Notes under the pieces: model-generated
Seen by the model: only the letters and a program-made list of their open reading frames with translations
Database searches by the model: none
Told to the model about the DNA's origin: nothing
Translations under genes and position numbers: made by a program
In this document: positions 1-13,000 of the stretch, one piece after another
Layout: each line of letters begins with the position of its first letter
How positions within the stretch are numbered: position 1 is the stretch's first letter
Assembly (NCBI GenBank): GCA_014607495.2
Contig: CP053165.1
Span: 6,504,906 to 6,568,905, forward strand
Reading direction: 5' to 3'
Source: Carposina sasakii
Lineage: Eukaryota > Arthropoda > Insecta > Lepidoptera > Carposinidae
DNA: 64,000 nt

Positions 1-3000
1 ATCCTCAATTATCATGGGTTCGTCTACCTTTTACCACCGGTTCAGATCATTATCCCATCCTTGTTTCAATGTCTTCTTCCTCGCCCGCTCCTTTAGATCA
101 CCTCCCGCTTTTAAAATATAAGTTGGACGCAGCAGATTGGTCTGCCTTCCAACTTACTGTTGATACAAAAATCTCTTCGATCCCCCCCACATCCAGTTTA
201 AACTCCCTAGAAAACTACTCCCTTTTCACAGACTCCCTTATCTCCTCAGCTGATTCTCATATTCCTTCCAAAAGCTCCTCTCGACGAAAATACTCCTCTC
301 CTCCTTGGTGGGATCATGAGTGCACCGACATGGTTAAGGAAAGACGAAACGCTGAAAAACTGTATGATTCTTCCATGACTCTAGATAACTTCCTTTATTA
401 CAAGCAGACGGCAGCACGAACTAGGAGACTTTTGGCACGGAAAAAGAAAGAAGGTTGGACCCGCTTTTGTACGAATTTGTCCCCCAGGACTCCACCAGGC
501 GTCGTCTGGAAACAAATTAAAAGATTCCGCTCCTCAGCCTCTGCAGTGCCTGACCTATCCTCTAGCGATCCTTCCTTGTGGCTCAATGGGTTTGCAGATA
601 GAATCGCTCCTCCCTCAGCCCCGCCACTAAATTCTGTTCCTCTTCCTCTCTCGTCCATTTCATCGTCAGATGAAATGGACCATCCCTTCAGTATTGGTGA
701 ACTTAAGCGTGCGCTTAAGGGTCTAGTAGACTCTTCCCCAGGTGCTGATGGCATCCCTTACTCCTTTATTCTAAAATGCAGCCATCAGGCACATATCCTC
801 TATTTAGATTTAATTAATTCCTTTTTCCTCTCAGGAATTCTTCCTGAATCCTGGAAAACCCAAGTCATTATCCCTATCCTCAAACATGGCAAGAACCCCG
901 CAAACCCCTCTTCCTACAGACCCATCGCACTATCTTCTGTGCTACTTAAGGTGATGGAACACCTAATTAAGGGACGGCTAGAATGGTTAGTGGAGAGCAG
1001 GAAACTCTTACCTAGCACCCAGTTTGGCTTCCGGAAAGGCATGGGTACACTTGATAGCCTATCTACGCTTATTTCGGACATTCGCGTAACCTTTTCCAAG
1101 AGCGAATATTTAATAGGAGTATTCTTAGATATTTCATCCGCCTACGATAATGTGCTGCTTCCAGTGCTCAGGCAGAAAATGCTCCAGCTGAGTCTCCCTG
1201 TGAGGCTGACCCACATTATATGTAATATTTTAATGGAAAGGACCTTATCTATTCGCTCTCGGGTATCTGTTTCAACAAATAGACGAGTTTGGAGGGGTCT
1301 CCCTCAAGGTTCCGTTCTAAGCCCTCTTCTCTATAACATCTACACCTACGATCTGGATCGCTCAGTTAATAGCTTTTGCAACATCCTTCAATATGCTGAC
1401 GATTTAGCACTGTATATCTCACTCAAATCGGTAGAGGATGCATCCTCTAGACTCAATTCTGCTCTCCACTATCTGGACGCATGGTTGATCGATCATGGCC
1501 TATCTCTATCCCCTGCTAAAAGCTCGGTTGTGGTATTTACCAGGAAACGAACAATACCTCCTGTCGATATCGCTATACAGGGTCGTTCGATTCCGGTCCA
1601 CAGGTCGGTTAAATTCCTGGGTATCATCCTTGATGGCAGACTTACTGGTGAACAACACTTTAAGTACATCGTTGAGAAATGCGAAAGGGGTATTAACATC
1701 CTTAGAGCTCTCTCGGGTGTGTGGTGGGGATCTCACCCATTTACCCAGAAGATTCTCTATAATGCCATCATCCGTAGTCACCTGGACTACGGTTCATTCC
1801 TCCTAATCCCATGTAATAAAGCTCCTCTCCAAGCGATTGACAAAATTCAATCGAAATGCATGAGAATCATCCTGGGAGCTATGAAATCGTCTCCTATAAA
1901 TGCCATGCAGGTAGAATGCGTAGAACCTCCTCTAGGACTTCGCAGACAATATCTAGCCGATAGATTCACATTCAAAATCATGCAAAATTTCTCTCACCCT
2001 CTCCATACCAAAATCCGGCTCCTATCTAGTCTTTCTTTACCCGAAGGCAAAACTTCGCTTCTGGTCGCCAGTGCTAGGTTCTGTTCCCAATTACCCCATC
2101 CTATTTTCCTATCCGAAATACACCCCCTTTTCTCCAAAAACTACCAGTCCTTAATATTCGAACCCTCCATATACCTGAACCTGGGCATCTCAAAATTTAC
2201 TCCTGAAGCCAATACTATCTTCAAAATGGAGATGGACAACAACTGGCAGGACTACTTACAGATCTTTACTGATGCCTCTAGACCATCTGAAAAAGGAAAT
2301 GTTGGTGCTGCTGTTTGGATCCCTAAATATAAAATTGCCCTCTCCTTTAAATGTCCTTCCCATTCCTCAGTGTTTACTGGCGAGGCCATTGCCATCCTCG
2401 AGGCCATTAAATACTCCTTATCCCATAAATTAAACTCCATAATCCTCTCTGACTCCCGAAGCACCCTCCAATCAATCTTATCCAATCCCTTTAAAACTAA
2501 TCCCAATTTTCCTATTATCCTTAATATCAGAGAAGCCTTATATGATTGCCACTTGCAGAATATCCTCATTACTCTTGCCTGGATTCCTAGTCATCGGGGT
2601 ATCGTAGGAAATGAGACAGTTGATTCCCTCGCAAAGTCCGCTACTCGGATAGGAGTACCTGATCATAGTGTTATATTTGCTCACGACCTTTTGGAACACT
2701 CCAAAATCAGCCTAACATCATCGTGGCAGAAAGTTTGGGATGTTAGCAGGCTTACCAAAGGCAAACACTTCGGAGAAATTCAGGACATTATTCCCTGCAA
2801 GCCATGGTTCTCCAGGTATAAGAACGCTAGCAAGACAACTACATCCACGATTTGTCGCCTCCGTCTAGGTCATTCTTGCACACCGGTCCATTTATCTAAA
2901 ATTAGAGTTAGGGACAATTCACTCTGTGAATGTGGCCTGGCAGAAGGCACTGCGGACCACATCTTCTTCAATTGCCCCAATGTATCCCCTTCCCTCATTC

Positions 3001-3392
3001 ACTTCCTTCCACCTGAAATTCCTCTCCCTACTAACCTTAATTGTTTATTGTCCCTTGTTCATACTCCTTTTATAAAAGTTCTGGCTCATTTTTTAAATTA
3101 ATAGTATTAAATTGTAAAGTATATTTAGGTTTATGTATGTATTAATTTTAATATAGATATATTTGTATTGTATTTGAAAGTAGATTTATCTGTCATATTA
3201 ACAATTATATTTTGTGTACGTCTGACTAACATAAATGTGGTGTTTTCTTTTGTTTTAGGTACAATCTGGTCTTATGTAATTATTTTTCATTTTGCTGACC
3301 AATCTCCTTCGTGTATTTTCCTCTTACGTGACATTGGCGGAATTATTGTGCCCGACACAATGGTGGCCATTAAACAAAATTGAATTGAAATT
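1..3392 (+). mobile_element. I-group non-LTR retrotransposon (LINE), 3' part
   Basis: The element enters from the left edge inside its endonuclease domain and carries a long open frame for reverse transcriptase and RNase H, followed by about 290 bp of AT-rich 3' UTR. The 3' end is placed near 3375-3392, where a short TTGAA-type simple repeat lies, as is usual for LINE tails. The 5' end and the target-site duplication are outside the window or not visible. The RNase H domain together with an APE-type endonuclease end points to the I/R1/LOA side of LINEs rather than RTE or CR1. The exact clade was not determined. Confidence 0.88.
3..3101 (+). CDS. LINE ORF2 polyprotein (endonuclease end, reverse transcriptase, RNase H), 5' partial
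   Basis: The frame is open from the window edge to a stop at 3099-3101. The first in-frame ATG, at 69, is not the real start: the codons before it read through GSDHYPI, the conserved end of the apurinic-like endonuclease. Counting from 69, the reverse transcriptase spans about residues 220-500, with the metal-binding FLDIS near 351, GLPQGSVLSP near 415 and YADD near 440. RNase H starts at about residue 734 (FTDAS) and ends around 840 (WIPSHRG..GNE..D). A C-terminal Cys/His cluster (CECG...H..F..C) lies near 951-965, as in many LINE ORF2 proteins. The protein copies the element's RNA into DNA at a nicked target. There are no stops or frameshifts in over 1000 codons, so this is a young or still-active copy. 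Confidence 0.9.
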   Translation, partial: PQLSWVRLPFTTGSDHYPILVSMSSSSPAPLDHLPLLKYKLDAADWSAFQLTVDTKISSIPPTSSLNSLENYSLFTDSLISSADSHIPSKSSSRRKYSSPPWWDHECTDMVKERRNAEKLYDSSMTLDNFLYYKQTAARTRRLLARKKKEGWTRFCTNLSPRTPPGVVWKQIKRFRSSASAVPDLSSSDPSLWLNGFADRIAPPSAPPLNSVPLPLSSISSSDEMDHPFSIGELKRALKGLVDSSPGADGIPYSFILKCSHQAHILYLDLINSFFLSGILPESWKTQVIIPILKHGKNPANPSSYRPIALSSVLLKVMEHLIKGRLEWLVESRKLLPSTQFGFRKGMGTLDSLSTLISDIRVTFSKSEYLIGVFLDISSAYDNVLLPVLRQKMLQLSLPVRLTHIICNILMERTLSIRSRVSVSTNRRVWRGLPQGSVLSPLLYNIYTYDLDRSVNSFCNILQYADDLALYISLKSVEDASSRLNSALHYLDAWLIDHGLSLSPAKSSVVVFTRKRTIPPVDIAIQGRSIPVHRSVKFLGIILDGRLTGEQHFKYIVEKCERGINILRALSGVWWGSHPFTQKILYNAIIRSHLDYGSFLLIPCNKAPLQAIDKIQSKCMRIILGAMKSSPINAMQVECVEPPLGLRRQYLADRFTFKIMQNFSHPLHTKIRLLSSLSLPEGKTSLLVASARFCSQLPHPIFLSEIHPLFSKNYQSLIFEPSIYLNLGISKFTPEANTIFKMEMDNNWQDYLQIFTDASRPSEKGNVGAAVWIPKYKIALSFKCPSHSSVFTGEAIAILEAIKYSLSHKLNSIILSDSRSTLQSILSNPFKTNPNFPIILNIREALYDCHLQNILITLAWIPSHRGIVGNETVDSLAKSATRIGVPDHSVIFAHDLLEHSKISLTSSWQKVWDVSRLTKGKHFGEIQDIIPCKPWFSRYKNASKTTTSTICRLRLGHSCTPVHLSKIRVRDNSLCECGLAEGTADHIFFNCPNVSPSLIHFLPPEIPLPTNLNCLLSLVHTPFIKVLAHFLN

Positions 3393-3790
3393 ATAACTAG
3401 ATTCAGTGACAGCGCTCAACAAATAGCTGCTTAAATGTATGGTTGGGCGTCTATTGTCATAAATTGATACATGCAAAGTCGAGTCTTATGGTAACTACAT
3501 AAGATTCAAGTTTAAAAATCTGGTCTAATGCAGTTTATATGAATTAACTCGTGCCACTTTTTATAAATATTTTATTATAAGATCCCGCGTCTATCTATAA
3601 TTACGTCGCTGACTGGAGGTTAATAATCTACTGCTATATTATTATCTATAGGCGTTTTTAAATTAAATTCATTTTATTATAGTTATTAAGTTGGTAGTCT
3701 TTTAGCAATCTTTTAGCATTATTCTTAAGGAAAATCCAGTCCAGTACAGTATTTATAGAGGTCATTGGTGTACTGTCAAAAATCGGCTAA
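3393..3790. other. AT-rich spacer, nothing recognised
   Basis: Spacer between the LINE 3' end and the ALDH6A1 promoter region. I see no reading frame, RNA gene or repeat I can name. Confidence 0.5.
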
Positions 3791-3794
3791 CTGT

Positions 3795-4055
3795 CACTGT
3801 CACTGTGCCGGCTGGCGGAAACGGGGTTGAGCGGGAGGCAGTGGGGGGCTGGCGCGGGGTTCGTGTGATAATAAAAACAAACTTGTGTGGTGTTGATTAT
3901 TCTTGTTGGGTCTTTATCAATTTAAATATCAAGGTCAGCTTAGCTCATTTCAATAATAAGTTTCAGTTCCTCAGTTGGTTTGGTACGGCCGCGGCCCCTT
4001 ACTTATCGAGTTATCGTGTCAATAGTTACCAACTGACTAGAACTCAACTAAAATA
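3795..4055 (+). promoter_or_regulatory. Probable promoter and 5' UTR of the ALDH6A1 gene
   Basis: A GC-rich block at about 3800-3870 stands out from the AT-rich surroundings and lies 190-260 bp ahead of the start codon. A second GC cluster is at 3985-4000. No clear TATA box is visible. Placement rests on composition and position only; the transcription start is unknown. Confidence 0.4.
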
Positions 4056-7000
4056 ATGGTCACTTCAAAGATGTTGAAACTGCTGAAATCTGAAGTAAGT
4101 CTTATTATTTATATTAATTTATGTCGAACAGTTATTTCAAATCCTACAGCCACATTTAACATAGTAGGGAGAGATGTAACAGTTTATTTTTTCTTTATTG
4201 TCAAGTTTACAATATTATCCTTACAGTACAATTTAATAAAAAAATTATCACTAATGCCTAATGTCTACAAGAAATTTGATCCAGAAAATGTATAGGTACA
4301 CCATAGGTATAAAATTTTTATGAATTCGGATATGGGACTCCTTTGCGGGGTGCATACTTGATTTAACTGAGAAAAGGCACATTCTTAGATGATAAGCTAG
4401 CAACTGTCACTGATCATTTACATCTGTCCCAGCTATGCTAATGTGGATTCAAATTCAAAATCATTTATTCGACATGAAAGCATTAACACTTGTTTGTCGA
4501 TTGTCTAATTATATGTTACTTTCTATGTTCGCACCCCAAAAATGAAACCGCTACCAAACAAAAAAGGAGGTGAATTTAAACAACCCAAAAATAAATAAAT
4601 CGCAAAGCTTTTGCTTTGGCAACGGTCACCACCCCAAGGTGCGATTTGTTACGGTCTGTCAGGCATAAGTTAGCGATTCGGGGCTTAATAGCCACCAACG
4701 TGGAGAATAAGAGTTAAGGTCGCCTAAAGACGAAATCCAGAAGAGCTGCTACACAGTTCTCCTTTATGGCAAAACCAACATTAGGTCTGACACACCGCAT
4801 GATTCTACTATTACTGTTACACTATCTCAGTGAAGTGTCACTGCTTGGAAGAAGAAATAGCAAGAAAACTCCCAGCGACACAGTCAAAACTAAGTAACAT
4901 ATTAACAAAAGAATCTTACATTGGATAAGATATCAGATAGTAACACTTAACTCATTTAGTGTGTATAAATTCAATTATCATAACATAATTAATTTAAATT
5001 CATATAAATTACATACCCACTTACACAAAGTAAGTACAGGTCCATGTCAAATTTAAACTGTATAAATAAAAATAAAAATGTGTACACAGAGTACAAGTCA
5101 ATGTCAAATAAGTATCTACTAAACTAAACTATAAAATATAAAAAAATATATATTTGTGTACAATAGTACAAGTTGACGGTAAAATGTGAATAGAAGAGCT
5201 AACGTGTCATTCAGAACTTAAATATATAATACCTATAGCTGGTAATAACATTAGAATGAAGAAGTCACGCATGATACACTACAGCGCTTCTGGTCACATT
5301 CACCAACACATATTAACTATACCTACTAAGCTAAATATAAAAGTAAAACATAGATTGCGTAACTTGGGGATGCTAGAACAATTCACTTCCATGGCTCGCT
5401 ATCATTTAAATATTCTAATACTGTATAATATTCTTTCATGCAAATTTTTTTTATCACAATGTTTTTAAATTTACAGATAGGTAGCCCTTTGAGTGTATCT
5501 GGAAGCTTGTTGTAGAAAAGTATACATTGACCCATGAATGATTTACTGACTTTGCGGAGACGGGACACATGAGCAACAAGTCTGTTCTTACCTCTTGTAT
5601 TTATTTTGTGCACATCAGACATTTTATTAAATTTATCTAAATTCTTATGAACATATAATAAATTTTCATAAATATAATTCGAAGCTAAAGTCATTATATT
5701 CAATTCTTTAAATTTCTCACATAATGTGACCCTGGACCCTAAGTTTAGAATTGCACGGACAGCTCTTTTTTGTAAGATAAATATTGACTCCCAATCAGCT
5801 GCGCTTCCCCATAATAAAATACCGTATGTCATTATACTATGGAAATAGCTAAAATAAACAATTCTAGCAGTCTCGACATCTGTCAGTAGACGAATTCTCT
5901 TAACTGCATAGGCTGCAGAACTAAGTTTCTTACTTAGTTTTTCAATGTGAGGACCCCATTGTAATTTGGCATCCAAAGTTATGCCCAAGAAAACAGTCGA
6001 ATCCACTTGATCCAGTCTCTCGTCGCCTATGTAAACATCAGTACTAACTTGTTTCACGTTGGGAGTAGAAAATTTTATTAATTTCGTTTTCCTACTATTA
6101 AGGACAAGATTATTATTACTAAACCAATATAACACTTTAGAGAGAGCACTGTTCACCACGTCATATACGATGAGCTGCCTCTTTACTTTAAATAGTAAGG
6201 AGGTGTCATCTGCAAACAATACTATTTCATGCTCATTACCTACAAAGTATGGCAAATCATTTATATAAATACGGAAAAGAAACGGACCAAGGATTGAACC
6301 TTGTGGGACACCTATTGTGACGCGCGATCCCGGTGATCGTTTTCCGTTCACATCTACCTTCTGAATCCTATCGTTCAAATAGGACATCAGAAGATAGAGG
6401 GCCCCACCCCGTATACCATAATGTTCTAATTTTCGAATTAAAATTTCATGGTGGACACAATCAAACGCTTTTGACAAGTCACAGAACACTCCCAGTGCGT
6501 CATGTGACTCCTCCCAAGCGTCGACAATGTGTCTTAACAACTCAACTCCCGCGTCGATAGTAGACCGCCCCTTGGTGAAGCCATACTGCTTATTGCTAAA
6601 AATGTTGTTATTATCGAAGTGCCTGGACAATTGTTCTAAAATTAGTTTTTCAAAGATTTTACTGATTGTTGGAAGTACTGATATCGGGCGAAAGTTACCT
6701 GGATCAGAAGATTCTCCTGACTTGAACAACGGAATAACTTTACTATGTTTCATTAAATCAGGAAAAACTCCTTTATCTATACAATTATTAAAAACGCTTG
6801 CTAGCGAAGTACTTATTACATCTATTATTGAACCTAACGTTTTCACCGATAGGCCCCATAGGTCAGCGGTTTTTTTGGAGTAGATGGATTTAAAAGTTTT
6901 AATTATATCTTTGTAGTTAACATAGGAAAATGCAAAATCCCTCTCACACGCTGTTACACTGTTTTTGAGCAAAGATGCAGCGACCTCAGGGGACGAGTTA

Positions 7001-10000
7001 AGGTCTTTTGTTGCTGAATGAGGTATACTGTCAAAGAAGTTTTGGAAAGCTGCGGCTACCTCAGAGTGAGATTTTATGTTAACTCCATCAATCACTAAGC
7101 TAAAGCTGGAATCTCGAACGGCATTTCTTCCGGTCTTACTGTTAATTATATTCCAAGTGGTTTTAATCTTATTGGTAGATTGTTTAATTTTATTTTTTAC
7201 AAAATTTGATTTTGCGTTGTAACAAACACGTTTAAATAACTTAGAATACTGTTTGACATACTCCTTGAAGGCTGAGCTGTGGTTAAACGTTTTTTCGTTA
7301 TAAAGATTATATAAACGTTCTCTGCTCTTATATATGCCAGGTGTGGCCCACTCGCTAAAAACTAAACGATTACTTATAGTAATAGATTTTGTTAAAAATA
7401 CTTTATTAAACTCAGTTAATATGAGACTAAATATCGAGCTATACAATATGTTGGGATTTTCATTGTAGTGTAAGTCTTGTAATCTTCCCGTAACCTTGCC
7501 CCTAAATGATTCCATTTGATTAGATGTAATTGGCACATAAGTTATCTTTTGTTTTGTTACCTTATGTGACTTGACTGGAAAAGAGGCTAACTGTCCCCTG
7601 TGATCTGAGTCAAAATTGTCTAATAATTTACTGTATTCGGGTTTTATATTTGTAAAAATATTATCTAAACATGTAGCAGTAGTGTCCGTAATTCTTGTTG
7701 GTTCACAAAACAAATTACATAAGTTAAAAGATTGAAATAAATTTAAAAATCTCAAGCTGGCAGAAGACCTTACTAATATGTCCATATTGAAGTCTCCGCA
7801 TATGATAATTTCTTTGCCAGAATTTATGACTTTAGATAAAACTTCCTCCATTGTAATCGAAAAATGGATGTGGGGACTCCTTTACGAACCTGCAGTTCTG
7901 GCTACACCATTTCAAGAACACGGCTTATTCTGTGTATGTATGTAATAGGGTGGAGTCCAGCAGTCACACTTAAACCTAAACCTAATCTTGGTCAGGTCTA
8001 TCTCTCTCCGTTCTTAACATAAATTGCTGAGAGAGAAAAAGACAGGTAGGACTAATTTTACGTTTAGGTTTAAGTGTGACTGCCAGAATCGACAATAGTA
8101 GCCATTAATTTACTTTAGAGGTGCTTGACAATGAATGTGTAGTATGTAAGTATGCACATATGTAATGCAGATATTTAAATTACTAGTCCAGTCTTACATA
8201 TTCAAAAGTTTTTTCAATGACTTTGCATTTTAAATACAATAACTGTTTCAGTCTGTGGTATGCCAAGAATTCTTAAAGCAGGAATATTTCCATTATTAAA
8301 GTAAAACTGTTGGGAAGTATAGTCACATATCTGCTTCCCACTATGCAGACATAGTATTTAACTTAGTATAACATGTCATGTATTTGTACATTACATTATA
8401 AATTATAAAAGTCTAGGTATCATGTATTTCTGTTTTTACAAATTTTAAGCATCATTTGTATATTTTTCTTTTAAAACTCATATTGCCAAGGATTTGGTGT
8501 TTGTTTGCTAGTGGGGATTTTGATTCATGTGTGGAAAAACATTTACCACAGACCTAACGTTACTTAGGTCAGCTTTCAATATAGAAAACAAGAAAATAAT
8601 TATAATTTATTATGCTCATAATACTGTTTTTTATTCTAATAAGACATAGGTTATAGAGATTATAAGAGATGTTCTATGTATATTAATATGGGATTATGAA
8701 TTGATTCCAGTCCTCAATCCTGTTGAGGAAAAACTACAGCTCTTCAGCACCCACCACCAAACTGTTCATTGATGGCCAGTTTGTGGACTCCAAGACCAAT
8801 AAATGGATAGATCTGACCAACCCCGCCACAAATGAAGTCATTGGAAGGTAATAAAACAATTATTCTGTAGATTTCACTTTCTACTTTGTAGTTATGGTCA
8901 TGTTACTATAGTGAAAATAACACTCGGCAAAATGTACATTTCATTGAAGAAAATCTGGCTGAGATTCATAGTAAATACCCAAAGTTATCGGGATTTAATA
9001 TGTGTATGTATTAGATTTAATAAATATTTGAAAAATTATAGTAACAGAGATTATAATTTTATACCTTTGTAATTCGCACAGACTACAAAAAATAAATTCT
9101 TATTTTCACTGCTAGACCAGAACAGTTTTGTTTGAAAGGCAGGCTGATTATTTACACTATGAATGAATGTAGGAAGAATCTAATTTGATGCTCCATAGTT
9201 AATTACGATCTATTCAGGTAGCAACAACCATATTTGTTATTGTATTCTTATCATATAAAGTCAATCTTAGTTTATTACCTAATTTGTTTTCTAGTGCCTT
9301 ATCATCTCCACATATCAGATTGTTGTATTATACAAATACAACGGGCGTAAAATTTTATGATAACAGAACTGAGAGAGGTTGGATTTAGTTATTGCGGCTA
9401 TTAATAATTTATGTTACATAATTTTATGTGACATTGTGCTGTATGCTTGAGTTTTGTACTTATTCAAAACTTAAGCGTACTGCACAATGTCACATAAAAT
9501 TATGTAACATTGTGCAGTGGTAATTTTATATTTATTTAAAACAATTGACTGCTTTGCCTGTAAACATTTTTTTATTGATAGAACAAGTAGGTAGTAGACA
9601 TGGGTAACTCCGGACACAACTATATCCAGAGGTGGATATGAATCAACTCCTTCACTTTAAAGAAAGTTACCATATCCTATATCCGACCCACTCCGACCTA
9701 CCGAATAATGCCGAAGATAAGAATAAGTGAGCGAGACGGAATGCGAACGCGCCGGAACGCGCGGTACTATCGCAGTAGACGCATGAGCGCGAATGTAACG
9801 ACATTACACGAGTATATACGAATACTCACGAGCGACAGGCATGCCGTTTAGTATAAATATTTGTTTTCGTAATTATAATTTTCAAAATTTCTATTTATTC
9901 CGTTTTATATTTGATCTTAAGTATTTTGTTTTTAATGTAAATAAAAGCTGTTTGGATTTGGAATTATTTTTAGGACAATAGTTTTAGTGTACCTATTTAG

Positions 10001-13000
10001 TGATTTTTAAATACGCCTATCAAATATTCTAATTATTATTTGGATAGATCATCCCAATCATATCTCGGTTCGCTTAATCTCTTCATTCCCGGATATGTAC
10101 GCGGAGTTGGATCTGTTAAAAGGACACCTACAACAACCTAACCAAACCAATCCCAGTCATATCTCGCTTCACTTAAATCTCTTCGTTCCCGGATATGCAC
10201 GCGGAGTTGGATATGTTAAAAGGATATATATCCATAGTCGGAGTGATATACTACATGTTCAATCCTTTCCCGGATATGATTAGCCCATGTCTAGTAGGTA
10301 GGTACTTACTTAAACCTTACAGAAATGTTATATGGAGGGGTCCTTTTAAAATGACATTAAAAATTAATAGAGAAGCATAGAACTGATAATCAAGATTATA
10401 TTTAGTGATGATGATGACAGGCACAACTGGCACTAGCACCACTTTCATGACAAGAAATAGCCTAAATCATATCAATGTGGTATACCATGATGATATGATA
10501 TTGATAAGAAAACAAAAATACTATTAATTGGCTCGTGCGTGATTGCCTGTTAAACAATTATAGATGCGCGTTGTATGATATTGAATCATTCTATAAAATT
10601 ATCAAATTGCAGAGTACCTGAAACGACCCCGGAAGAGTTGAATGCGGCCCTCGAGTCAGCAAAGAAGGCATTCAAATCATGGAGTCAGAGCACAGTATTA
10701 ACGCGTCAGCAACTTATGTTCAGGTAACTATTTATTTTCTTTTTCTATCTACGAGATATAAAATTCTTCGTGTAGAATAACTGAGACTCAACGCATAGCT
10801 TAAATCACTAATCTTAGAGAGACCTAAAACTTGGAGGGTGTGTTCTTTACGTAGTAAATTACGTAGGCATCGGAAACGGATATTAGAGGGATTTCTAATA
10901 TTTACGCAAACCCACTAGTTTACTTCTAGATCATAAATAATGGAATTCTCATTGGAAACAAAACCTAATTTCAAGGTATTTTTTTTTTACTGAATTACTA
11001 ATTAGAATTTGTACAAATACTAGTGTAGGTACTGATTTAATACGAGTATTACCATTATGGTGTTCTATGTATATTGCAGGTTTGCGCGCTTGCTTCGCGA
11101 AAACCAAGGAAAATTAGCAGAAATCATCACAGCGGAACAAGGAAAAACCATCGCCGATGCTGAGGGAGATGTGCTTAGAGGCATTCGTAAGTTTCTATAT
11201 CATTGCACTGGGTATAATAAATAAGAAATCTACATTTACACTAATATTATAAAGAGGAAAGATCTGTATTTGTGTGTGTGTGTGTGTGTGTATGTTTGTA
11301 ATGAATTAATTCAATAGTTTTTGTGCCGATTTCGAAAATTCTCTCACCATTAGAATCCTTATTGGACCCGGATGAACATATAAGGGTTTCCCGAAATTCC
11401 CACGGGAAGGGGACAAACGTGAGTTTAAATTTTTTACGAAAAACGCTAAACATATGAAGCCCGATTTCAGGCATATATCTATGTTCATTAGGGACTGCGA
11501 GGAAGCATTAAGAACGGATTTCCTGAATTTGCCACAGGAAGGGGACAAACGGGAATTCAATTTTTTTTTTATGAAAACCGCTGTAGATATGAAGTTGTAG
11601 CTATGTACTGATACGTACCGAAGCGAAGCGAGGGCGGGCCATTAATGTTTGATAAACTTGATAGGTACCATAGTGCCAGGAAGATATAGACCAGAGGTTC
11701 CCAAACTTTTGTTACTCATAGACCCCTTTTAAAAGTTAACTGGTTCTGGTAGACCCCCTACAGGCCTACACCATATACAAATTAATTGTGAACCTCAATT
11801 TTTTCACATTAACGTAGACCCCCACCGAGTCTCCTGTGGACCCCTGGAGGTCCACTGGACCACTTTGTGAACCACTGATATAGACGGTCGATCAGTGTAG
11901 TTGGCAATGGCCCTGCCGCCGACACCATAGGTCTTGGGTTCGAATTCCGGTCAAACATCGATATGATGTATATCGATGTTTCTTTCATCAAGTTTATATA
12001 CTTATTTATATGTATTTATATACATGATGTTTTTTTTGTACGAACGTACTCTATACATCAAATAAAGTAAGTTTATGCCAAAAAAAATGCTGGGAAACGA
12101 TGTAATTTTTTTTTGAAATTACTCGATCGAGCGAAATTTGTAGTATCCAGTGTTTATGCTAGTATTTTCATATACAGATATTAATTATTTCTCGTGATAA
12201 AATCTTGCTACATGCGTCAATGTGCATTTATGCAGAAAAACGTAGTCTATTTACTCAAATTTGGACCCTAATATCTTGGGTACCAGACACTTCCCAGGTA
12301 TGCTTCCATGGAGAAAAATGATCGTGATGATGAGGAGATTCCGTAGTAAGTACCTACGACACAAGAACTTAGGGATCTTAGTGTGGGACAAGGTAATTTT
12401 TTTGCGAAGTGTGTGAATATTTATATATTTATACAGGGTGTGGGTGACAGCCAGGCAAATACTGAAATTTAATTTATTTATATAATTGAAGTTACAAATG
12501 ACTCATAGGCAATACAATACAAAAAAATTTATGTCAAATTAAATTACACAAAAAAAAATCATGGAAGTGAAAATGAATGATACATACCTACATATAGGTA
12601 CACACGGAGCCATGTCCACAAAATGAGGTAGCCAGAATTGGATAATTAGGAAGGCGATCCTGCATGTACATAAATTTCAAGGTATTTTTTTTTACTGAGT
12701 TACTAACATTACATACGAGTAAATCGTCAGGTATTTTGGTATAATACAGTCAAATGTCAAAAACACCATCATTTCGTTAAAAAGTCGCAACAGTTCGTCA
12801 GTGACGATAGCATGTGTCCATCCCCAAAATGCCGGTGCAATTTTATTATTCTTACTAGTGAACGCCCGCGACTTCGTCCGTGGACTGCAGAAAAAACAAA
12901 ATGTCGAAATTATCCGGGATAAAAGTAAAGTAGTATAGTAAAGTAGCCTATGTGTTAATCCAGGGTGTCGGCTAACTCCATACCAAATTTTATTAAAATC

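Noticed and set aside
398..754. Antisense frame inside the first LINE
   Set aside because: Shadow of the RT/RNase H frame, without its own motifs.
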